Shown here piece by piece: positions 5,944 to 15,151 of a DNA stretch of 18,336 nucleotides (position 1 is the stretch's first letter; the number at the start of each line of letters is the position of its first letter). The notes beneath the pieces were generated by a model, which worked only from the letters and a program-made list of their open reading frames with translations, searched no databases and was not told where the DNA came from. Origin of the DNA: CAWUKV01 sp963923025 (GTDB lineage: Bacteria > Cyanobacteriota > Cyanobacteriia > Phormidesmidales > Phormidesmidaceae); the NCBI GenBank assembly GCA_963923025.1, contig CAWUKV010000109.1, positions 1-18,336 on the forward strand, written 5' to 3'. Position numbers and translations under genes: made by a program.

Positions 5944-5969
5944 TCAGAATGCGCTCGGGCGCATTCTGA
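5944..5969. repeat. perfect 11-bp hairpin with tetraloop
   Basis: TCAGAATGCGC (5944-5954) and GCGCATTCTGA (5959-5969) are exact inverted repeats around the 4-base loop TCGG. The compact stem is stable on either strand. There is no following T run, so a REP-like element or RNA processing site is as likely as a terminator. Confidence 0.55.
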
Positions 5970-6118
5970 AAGCAATGGTTATCCTCTCCACAGGCCTGAT
6001 AATTTTGACTTCCCAAGCCACAAAGCTGCCGCCATTAGCACGAGCAAAAGATCAAAGGCATAAAAGAATCAACTAAGCCCAACGCAAAGCCAAACCGCGA
6101 GGGCAACCCACATCGATT

Positions 6119-6184
6119 TTTTATTTTTCTGGTCCCTCACTAAGTGCGGTACCTTATGGCATCGCCAAAGCCAGAAAAATAAAA
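6119..6184. repeat. perfect 14-bp inverted repeat with 38-base spacer
   Basis: TTTTATTTTTCTGG (6119-6132) is exactly complementary to CCAGAAAAATAAAA (6171-6184). The outer ends are T/A runs, so the element looks the same on both strands and ends each transcript in A-rich rather than U-rich sequence. It could be a small mobile-element remnant, a bidirectional structure, or part of an RNA. Confidence 0.55.
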
Positions 6185-6248
6185 CCCACCCAGCCGATTA
6201 CCAGTGCAATAACTAAAACCAAGCAGAACAACTTACCTTACGAGGGTT

Positions 6249-6270
6249 CTAGGGCGGCGTCCCGCCCTAG
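6249..6270. repeat. GC-rich 9-bp palindromic hairpin
   Basis: CTAGGGCGG (6249-6257) and CCGCCCTAG (6262-6270) pair perfectly around CGTC. GGGGAAACCCC follows at 6275-6285. GC-rich palindromes like this are often multicopy in cyanobacterial intergenic DNA; copy number cannot be seen here. Confidence 0.5.
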
Positions 6271-6425
6271 CCAGGGGGAAACCCCAGTATGGCGAGTTGA
6301 TAGCCTCTCGTTTCCGAAAGGGGAACTCGGAGGGACCCCCACGCAGGATCTCTAGTGTTGCGGAACAACCCACAAATACAAAGCCGTAACAGAATAGACG
6401 TCAGCTTCTACTGTCCAGAACGAAT

Positions 6426-7730
6426 CTATTCACCTTCCATATCTTCAACTCGCAACCTCACCGACGCCCCATGCGACGGCAACCCCTCCGCCTCCGTCAA
6501 CGCATCAATCGCCCCAGCCACCCTCTGCAAAGCCGTCGGCGTATACTCAATCAAACTCGAATGCTTCATAAACGTCTCCGTACACAATGGCGACGCATAC
6601 CGAGCAGCCCCCGACGTCGGCAGCGTGTGGTTCGGTCCAGCCAGGTAATCGCCCACCGCCTCCGGTGTCGCATGCCCCAAAAAGATAGCCCCAGCTTGGG
6701 TAATGCTCTCCAACAACGCCCACGGGTCGTCCACCTCTAGCTCTAGGTGCTCGGGTGCAAACGAATTAGACAGCTCCGCCGCCTGCGCCAACGACTCCAC
6801 GACAATTGCGGCTCCAAAATGTGCGATCGCTTTCTCAGTCAAAATCTGACGGGGGTGACCCTCCAACTGACGAGTCACCTCCTTTGCCACCCGCTTTGCT
6901 AACACACTGTCTGGCGTCAGCAAAATCGCAGCGGCCATTGGGTCATGCTCGGCCTGGGCCAACAAATCAGCAGCCACGTGCACCGGGTTAGCGCTACTGT
7001 CGGCAATCACCAGTACCTCAGACGGTCCCGCCAGCGAGTCAATTCCCACCGTGCCGTAGACCATTTTCTTCGCTAGCGTGACGTAGATATTGCCAGGGCC
7101 CGTAATCACATCCACGTTAGGAATCGTATCCGTGCCATAAGCTAGAGCAGCCACGGCCTGAGCGCCGCCAACCTGATAAATCTCTTCGATGCCTGCTTCC
7201 TGGGCTGCAACCAGCACCGCCGGGCTAATGCCGTCTTCTCCGGGTGGAGTCACCATGACAATGCGCGAGACGCCAGCCACCCGCGCCGGAATCGCATTCA
7301 TCATTACCGTGCTGGGATAAGAGGCTCGACCACCTGGGATGTAAATCCCCGCTCGCTCAACCGGGGTGTAGCGCTTGCCCAACACAACGCCATCATCATT
7401 GAACTGCACCCAGTTCTGGGGCAAACGCTGACGGTGAAAGTCTTCGATATTCTTGCAGGCTAGCTGAATGGCTTCGAGCAAGGGCTTAGAGACCTTTTGA
7501 TAAGCCGCATCCAGCGCCGCACCGGTAACCCTGAGCTCGTGGGCCTTAAACTGGTGTCGGTCAAACTTGGCAGTGTACTCCAGCAGTGCCGCATCACCGC
7601 GCTGGCGAACGTCTTGAAGAATGTCGCGAACGGTGGCGTCCTGTTCAGCAGCTTGGTCGGTGTGAATGCGATCGCTAATCCGCTTCAGTTCGGCTTTAGC
7701 ATCGCTCAGCTCGTAGAGGATTCGCAGCAT
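6426..7730 (-). CDS. hisD: histidinol dehydrogenase
   Basis: Catalyses the last two steps of histidine synthesis, oxidising L-histidinol to L-histidine with two NAD+, in the cytosol as a zinc homodimer. The 434-residue length is normal. Family motifs are in order: VERAGIYIPGGRASYPSTVMM (124-144), QVGGAQAVAALAYGT (186-200), ITGPGNIYVTLAKK (209-222), GIDSLAGPSEVLVIAD (229-244). Zinc ligands are Q259 and H262 (QAEHDP), D361 and H420; catalytic Glu/His are E327 and H328 (APEHLE). All are present, so it should be active. The ATG at 7730 begins MLRILYELSD as in other cyanobacteria. It stands alone, divergent from rpsT, as expected for the scattered his genes of cyanobacteria. HIP1 sites at 6823 and 7668 mark it as native. 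Confidence 0.97.
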   Translation of the reverse strand: MLRILYELSDAKAELKRISDRIHTDQAAEQDATVRDILQDVRQRGDAALLEYTAKFDRHQFKAHELRVTGAALDAAYQKVSKPLLEAIQLACKNIEDFHRQRLPQNWVQFNDDGVVLGKRYTPVERAGIYIPGGRASYPSTVMMNAIPARVAGVSRIVMVTPPGEDGISPAVLVAAQEAGIEEIYQVGGAQAVAALAYGTDTIPNVDVITGPGNIYVTLAKKMVYGTVGIDSLAGPSEVLVIADSSANPVHVAADLLAQAEHDPMAAAILLTPDSVLAKRVAKEVTRQLEGHPRQILTEKAIAHFGAAIVVESLAQAAELSNSFAPEHLELEVDDPWALLESITQAGAIFLGHATPEAVGDYLAGPNHTLPTSGAARYASPLCTETFMKHSSLIEYTPTALQRVAGAIDALTEAEGLPSHGASVRLRVEDMEGE

Positions 7731-8041
7731 CGCAGTCAGACGTAGAGTGTGGGGCGCAGTGAGTGGCGCAAAGACAGGTGACGCAAAGTCTTATGGTCTT
7801 AAGCTTAGCGCGGATTTTTGCTAGCTGACGTCCAGCTTTAGCCATGGGGTAACCCAATCCACCATGACTGACCATATATATATATGCAACACCACCACAG
7901 CTCACGCTCGGCTGCATACAAACGTCGTTTGGTGCTATAGTTATAAACCTGACAAATTAGTTTGGCAGTTCTGTGGGTGTTGCCAAAAATGCACTCCGGA
8001 TCGATAGCTGGGCTAATACCTATGATTATCTGGGATAGGTC
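7731..8041. promoter_or_regulatory. hisD-rpsT divergent promoter region and rpsT leader
   Basis: About 310 bases with no gene. It contains the 14-base self-complementary AT tract CATATATATATATG (7873-7886). A TATAGTTATAAA stretch (7936-7947) could supply the rpsT -10. A leader hairpin TTTGGCA/TGCCAAA (7961-7967, 7981-7987) and a second hairpin over the rpsT ribosome site follow. I could not assign a clear -35 on either strand. Confidence 0.4.
8018..8040 (+). promoter_or_regulatory. hairpin covering the rpsT ribosome binding site
   Basis: ACCTAT (8018-8023) pairs exactly with ATAGGT (8035-8040), whose arm includes part of the only Shine-Dalgarno-like stretch GGGATAGG (8032-8039) just before the GTG start at 8042. 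Such a stem could limit or tune S20 synthesis. S20 of E. coli is known to be translationally self-regulated from a non-AUG start; whether this stem does the same is inference. Confidence 0.45.
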
Positions 8042-8332
8042 GTGGCAAATATCAAATCTGCAATGAAGCGCATCCAGGTTGCGGAACGCAACCGGCTGCG
8101 AAACAAGTCCTACAAATCCGCTGTGAAGACGCTAACTAAGCGATACATGACAGCACTGGACGAATACACATCAGACCCATCGGACGAAAAGCGCCAAGCT
8201 GTCAATGAGCGTATGTCAGCAGCCTACAGCAAAATCGACAAAGCTGTGAAGCGCGGTGTCCTGCACCGCAATGCGGGCGCTCGCCGCAAGGCGAAGCTGG
8301 CTAAGGCACTGAAGCAAACTGAGTCGGCCTAG
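8042..8332 (+). CDS. rpsT: 30S ribosomal protein S20
   Basis: A small basic protein of the 30S subunit that binds 16S rRNA in the body and helps assembly. The 96 residues begin MANIKSAMKRIQVAERNRLRN, the standard S20 N terminus. Lys/Arg-rich helices run throughout, and the conserved GVLHRNAGARRKAKLAKAL lies near the C terminus. The start codon is GTG, preceded by GGGATAGG; no in-frame ATG fits the family start. It is the first gene of the cyanobacterial rpsT-tatD-rpoB-rpoC1-rpoC2 order, with tatD 100 bases downstream and no terminator seen between them. Confidence 0.97.
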   Translation: MANIKSAMKRIQVAERNRLRNKSYKSAVKTLTKRYMTALDEYTSDPSDEKRQAVNERMSAAYSKIDKAVKRGVLHRNAGARRKAKLAKALKQTESA

Positions 8333-8432
8333 CGCACTCAGCATCTTCAACCAGTCGTTTGAGTCTCCTCAATCGGCTCAGCCCCAATCGGCTTAGGCGA
8401 GTCCAGCTCAAATCAGTTGTAACCCGTCGCTC

Positions 8433-9278
8433 ATGCAGCAGCTCATCGATACCCACGTTCATCTCAACTTTGAGTCCTTCCAACAGGATTTGGATCAGGT
8501 TGCTCAAAATTGGCGAGATGCAGGCGTGACCCAATTGGTTCACTCCTGCGTGGAGCCCAGTGAGTTTGACGCAATTCGGGCGATCGCAGACCGCTTTCCA
8601 GAAATTTTCTTTGCGGTGGGCCTCCACCCGCTGGATATGGACAAGTGGACGCCAGAGGTCCCTGAACAGATTCTGACGCTGGCCGAGTCTGACAGCCGGG
8701 TGGTGGCCATCGGTGAGATGGGGCTGGACTTCTTTAAGGCTCGCGATCGCGAGCAGCAGATTGAAGCCTTTTCGGCTCAGCTCAAGGTTGCACACCAGCT
8801 TGACCGACCTGTCATCATTCACTGCCGCGATGCGGCAGCAGAGATGCTAGCTGTTCTAGAGGAATTTTGGCAACACACTGGCCCCGTTAACGGTGTCATG
8901 CACTGCTGGACAGGCACCCCTGAAGAGACCCAACAGTTTCTCGACATGGGGTTCTATGTCAGTTTTAGCGGCATTGTTACCTTCAACAGCGCCAAAACGG
9001 CTCAAGCCTCTGCCCAAATGGTGCCAGATGACCGGTTACTGGTCGAAACAGACTGTCCCTTCCTGAGCCCAGTGCCCAAGCGTAAAGAGCGGCGCAACCA
9101 GCCCGCCAACGTTCGTTACGTTGCCGAGCATGTTGCCCAACTGCGAGGTCTATCGCTAGAGACACTGATGGAAATAACCACGGCTAACGCTCAACGCCTG
9201 TTCAAGTTACCTGTCCCAGCACCTGCCTCATCGCCAAGTCAGACGCAGTCCGATCTAAAAATTTCAGTTCGCCCTTGA
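8433..9278 (+). CDS. tatD: TatD-family metal-dependent hydrolase/deoxyribonuclease
   Basis: TIM-barrel metallo-hydrolase of the TatD family, two-metal enzymes with 3'-5' DNase activity implicated in DNA repair or turnover. Metal ligands visible in order: H8 and H10 (DTHVHLN), E95 (GEMGLDFF), H130 (IIHCRD), H157 (GVMHCWTGT), D207 (ETDCPFLSP). Length 281 is slightly long because of a Pro/Ser-rich C-terminal tail after residue 260. The ATG at 8433 matches the family start (MQQLIDTHVHLN), though no good Shine-Dalgarno precedes it, which suggests translation coupled to or dependent on leader structure. Its place between rpsT and rpoB is conserved in cyanobacteria. Two HIP1 sites fall inside the gene. 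The TGA stop overlaps the first of two dyads upstream of rpoB. Confidence 0.95.
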   Translation: MQQLIDTHVHLNFESFQQDLDQVAQNWRDAGVTQLVHSCVEPSEFDAIRAIADRFPEIFFAVGLHPLDMDKWTPEVPEQILTLAESDSRVVAIGEMGLDFFKARDREQQIEAFSAQLKVAHQLDRPVIIHCRDAAAEMLAVLEEFWQHTGPVNGVMHCWTGTPEETQQFLDMGFYVSFSGIVTFNSAKTAQASAQMVPDDRLLVETDCPFLSPVPKRKERRNQPANVRYVAEHVAQLRGLSLETLMEITTANAQRLFKLPVPAPASSPSQTQSDLKISVRP

Positions 9279-9336
9279 CAAATTTCAAATTGGCATACAC
9301 ATTTTGACCAATTTCAATTAAAGTTGTTTATTGACA
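9275..9336 (+). promoter_or_regulatory. paired TTGA-N6-TCAA dyads and TTGACA upstream of rpoB
   Basis: Two 14-base dyads TTGA-N6-TCAA lie at 9275-9288 and 9304-9317, 29 bases apart, within 17-base direct repeats matching at 14 of 17 positions. A TTGACA follows at 9331-9336. TTGACC (9304-9309) plus TTTATT (9327-9332) at 17-base spacing is a possible weak promoter. The dyad geometry equals the FNR half-site arrangement of the CRP/FNR family; the actual binder is unknown. Confidence 0.45.
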
Positions 9337-9659
9337 AAACCGATCTTTGGTGTCCACCGTCACACCCACGCCGCCCATACCGCACCTGCCAAATATTAGA
9401 ACACTTCGATACTTCTCTAAGCCAGCTAAATTCACGCTCTACACTGGCTTTACGCTCCTAGAACATCTGGAGTCCATCATTGACCCCGTTCGCTGCTAGC
9501 CCTGTTTGATTTTTTGCCGCGATCGCTCTGCTGAGTGGTCCGGTTCTTGCCGTTTGCGGTCCTGTTTTCCTGCTGGACCAACCGGGTTAATCGAGACCGA
9601 TCCGCTCGTTAACCGCTAACTATTGCCATCGCCGTTTGGCGCGACCTCTAAGGAGACGC
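9337..9659 (+). promoter_or_regulatory. long rpoB leader region
   Basis: About 320 bases without a gene, between the candidate promoter elements and rpoB. It has a T run (9507-9515), a HIP1 site (9519-9526), a bulged hairpin GGTTAA-T-CGAG/CTCG-TTAACC (9585-9595 and 9605-9614), and the strong ribosome site AAGGAG (9650-9655). CCGGTT/AACCGG and GGTCC/GGACC complementarities (9537-9585) interleave in pseudoknot order. A structured 5' leader is likely if transcription starts near 9340. Confidence 0.4.
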
Positions 9660-13010
<3,351 letters not shown>

Positions 13011-13199
13011 CGAGGTCACACCTCGTCAGGTGTGCGACCTGCTGGACGCTCAGCAGAAGACTAAACTCCCTTGGTCGCACACCGTCTCCCAAGGTTTCCA
13101 ACAAACGGAGGGATCGATTGCGATGGCAAAGCCGGTCCAGAGGACCATCGCAACCCGTCCCCAAACATCCCCACCATTTCCACAGCCAAGGAACCCAAC
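13011..13199 (+). promoter_or_regulatory. structured rpoB-rpoC1 spacer with competing hairpins
   Basis: Right after the rpoB stop, CGAGGT/ACCTCG (13011-13016, 13020-13025) can form a 6-bp stem. CACACC/GGTGTG (13017-13022, 13029-13034) overlaps and excludes it. GGTGTGCGACC/GGTCGCACACC (13029-13039, 13073-13083) is a perfect 11-bp stem that encloses GCTG/CAGC and excludes the second. A separate 9-bp stem TTGCGATGG/CCATCGCAA lies at 13118-13126/13145-13153. The ribosome site AAGGAA (13188-13193) is outside these stems. No U tract follows any of them. Confidence 0.5.
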
Positions 13200-15074
13200 A
13201 TGCCGAAGCTAGAACAGCGTTTCGACTACGTAAAAATCGGATTGGCCTCCCCTGAACGCATCCGTCAGTGGGGCGAACGTACCCTGCCCAACGGCATGGT
13301 GGTTGGCGAAGTCACCAAGCCTGAAACCATCAACTATCGGACCCTCAAGCCCGAGATGGATGGGTTGTTTTGTGAGCGCATCTTTGGTCCCGCCAAGGAC
13401 TGGGAATGCCACTGCGGCAAGTACAAGCGTGTGCGTCACCGGGGCATTGTATGTGAGCGCTGTGGGGTTGAGGTCACCGAGTCCCGCGTGCGCCGTCATC
13501 GCATGGGCTACATCAAGCTAGCCGCCCCCGTTGCCCACGTTTGGTATCTCAAGGGCATTCCTAGCTACATCGCTATCCTGCTGGATATGCCCCTGCGTGA
13601 TGTGGAGCAGATTGTCTATTTCAACGCCTACGTTGTTCTCGACGCCGGGAACTCCGACACGCTGGCTTATAAGCAGCTGCTGACCGAAGACCAGTGGATT
13701 GAAATCGAAGACCAGCTCTACGACGAAGATTCCGAGCTGGTCGGGATTGAAGTCGGGATCGGGGCAGAAGCGCTGCAGCGACTGCTTCAGGATCTAGAAC
13801 TGGAGACCGTTGCCGAGGAGCTGCGTGAAAACATTGCCAACTCCAAAGGCCAAAAGCGGGCCAAGCTGATCAAGCGCCTGCGCGTCATTGATAACTTCAT
13901 CGCTACGGGCTCCACGCCGGACTGGATGGTGCTGGATGTGATTCCTGTGATTCCGCCCGACCTGCGGCCGATGGTGCAGTTAGATGGCGGTCGCTTTGCC
14001 ACCTCTGACCTAAACGACCTGTATCGTCGCGTCATCAACCGGAATAACCGACTGGCCAGACTGCAAGAGATTCTGGCACCGGAGATAATTGTCCGCAATG
14101 AGAAGCGGATGCTCCAGGAGGCGGTGGATGCGCTGATCGACAACGGACGGAGGGGCCGTACGGTGGTCGGCGCCAACAACCGTCCCCTCAAGTCTCTGTC
14201 GGACATCATCGAAGGGAAACAGGGCCGTTTCCGTCAGAACCTGCTAGGTAAGCGGGTGGACTACTCTGGTCGTTCAGTCATCGTGGTCGGTCCCAAGCTC
14301 AAAATTCACCAGTGCGGCCTGCCCCGCGAGATGGCGATTGAGCTGTTCCAGCCCTTCGTCATTCACCGGCTGATTCGTCAAGGACTCGTCAACAACATCA
14401 AGGCTGCGAAAAAGCTCATCCAGCGTAACGACCCCAGCGTTTGGGATGTCCTTGAAGAGGTGATCGAAAACCATCCGGTCATGCTAAACCGGGCACCGAC
14501 GCTGCACCGTCTGGGCATCCAGGCCTTCGAACCCATCCTGGTCAATGGTCGCGCGATTCAGCTACACCCGCTGGTGTGTCCGGCCTTTAACGCCGACTTT
14601 GACGGTGACCAAATGGCCGTTCACGTGCCGCTGTCGTTGGAATCCCAGTCTGAGGCACGGCTGCTAATGCTGGCGTCCAACAACGTCCTGTCTCCAGCGA
14701 CGGGCCGACCAATCATTACCCCCAGTCAGGACATGGTACTGGGCTGCTACTACCTGACAGCGGTAAACCCCTATCAGCAGAAAGGGGCTGGGCAGTATTT
14801 TGCCAACATGGACGATGCCATTACGGCCTACGACCAGGGGCTGGTCGACCTGCATGCAGATGTCTGGCTACGCTTTGACGGGCCAGTTGAGAACGACGAG
14901 CCCGATGACAATCCGGTCAACGTGACGGACAACGGTGACGGCGTTGTCGTCAAAGAATTCAAGACCCGGCGCATCCGAGAAGACGGCGACGGCAACCTGA
15001 TCTCCCAATACATCAAAACCACGCCAGGGCGGATTATCTATAACCGCACTGTCCACGAGGCACTGGCGAGCTAA
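13200..15074 (+). CDS. rpoC1: DNA-directed RNA polymerase subunit gamma (RpoC1, N-terminal part of beta-prime)
   Basis: The cyanobacterial/plastid half of beta-prime carrying the catalytic centre; 624 residues from ATG at 13200, the normal length. The start is set by AAGGAA six bases upstream and the family N terminus MPKLEQRFDYVKIGLASPER; the frame is open further upstream but that part is not conserved in kind. The N-terminal zinc ribbon uses C70, C72, C85 and C88 (CHCGKYKRVRH then GIVCERCG). The active-site magnesium loop NADFDGDQM (464-472) has all three Asp residues D466, D468 and D470. The rudder/bridge approach motifs GKRVDYSGRSVIVVGP and LNRAPTLHRLGIQAFEP are intact. The C terminus ends at the natural split before rpoC2, 77 bases downstream. 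Confidence 0.99.
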   Translation: MPKLEQRFDYVKIGLASPERIRQWGERTLPNGMVVGEVTKPETINYRTLKPEMDGLFCERIFGPAKDWECHCGKYKRVRHRGIVCERCGVEVTESRVRRHRMGYIKLAAPVAHVWYLKGIPSYIAILLDMPLRDVEQIVYFNAYVVLDAGNSDTLAYKQLLTEDQWIEIEDQLYDEDSELVGIEVGIGAEALQRLLQDLELETVAEELRENIANSKGQKRAKLIKRLRVIDNFIATGSTPDWMVLDVIPVIPPDLRPMVQLDGGRFATSDLNDLYRRVINRNNRLARLQEILAPEIIVRNEKRMLQEAVDALIDNGRRGRTVVGANNRPLKSLSDIIEGKQGRFRQNLLGKRVDYSGRSVIVVGPKLKIHQCGLPREMAIELFQPFVIHRLIRQGLVNNIKAAKKLIQRNDPSVWDVLEEVIENHPVMLNRAPTLHRLGIQAFEPILVNGRAIQLHPLVCPAFNADFDGDQMAVHVPLSLESQSEARLLMLASNNVLSPATGRPIITPSQDMVLGCYYLTAVNPYQQKGAGQYFANMDDAITAYDQGLVDLHADVWLRFDGPVENDEPDDNPVNVTDNGDGVVVKEFKTRRIREDGDGNLISQYIKTTPGRIIYNRTVHEALAS

Positions 15075-15096
15075 CCCCGCACGCAGAAACAAACCG

Positions 15097-15120
15097 GGCG
15101 CTGGGCGGGCACTCAGCGCC
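15097..15120 (+). repeat. small hairpin in the rpoC1-rpoC2 spacer
   Basis: GGCGCTG (15097-15103) and CAGCGCC (15114-15120) form a perfect 7-bp stem with a 10-base loop, in the 77-base gap. No T run follows, so it should not stop polymerase. It may stabilise or mark a processing site in the operon mRNA. Confidence 0.4.
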
Positions 15121-15151
15121 ACCCGATTGCAATCGTCAAAGGCACAGCAGC

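Larger units (their letters stand above)
5792..6425. other. 634-bp convergent intergenic region rich in inverted repeats
   Basis: No credible gene; the small plus-strand frame entering at 6355 is the antisense of the hisD end. It contains at least six stem-forming elements: 5820-5838 (6-bp GC stem), 5849-5871, 5944-5969, 6119-6184, 6249-6270 and 6275-6285, plus CGAGTT/AACTCG at 6293-6329. It lies between two genes that both end here, the usual site for terminators and for repeated palindromic elements of cyanobacteria. A structured non-coding RNA cannot be excluded. Confidence 0.55.

Noticed and set aside
8301..8822. 173-aa minus-strand frame across the rpsT end and tatD
   Set aside because: It is antisense to two well-identified genes and has no start context or family features.
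9331..9353. TTGACA at 9331 as the -35 of the main rpoB promoter
   Set aside because: No acceptable -10 occurs 16-18 bases downstream (the sequence there is GC-rich CACCGT), so it is kept only as an element, not as a promoter.
9636..9659. TTG-initiated eight-residue extension of RpoB
   Set aside because: The ATG at 9660 has AAGGAG just upstream and gives the conserved-type N terminus.
13071..13199. 43-residue N-terminal extension of RpoC1
   Set aside because: MPKLEQRFDYVKIG is the family start with its own ribosome site; the upstream part overlaps structured spacer RNA.
15097..15120. hairpin between rpoC1 and rpoC2 as a terminator
   Set aside because: There is no T run after the stem, and rpoC2 must be cotranscribed as an essential partner.
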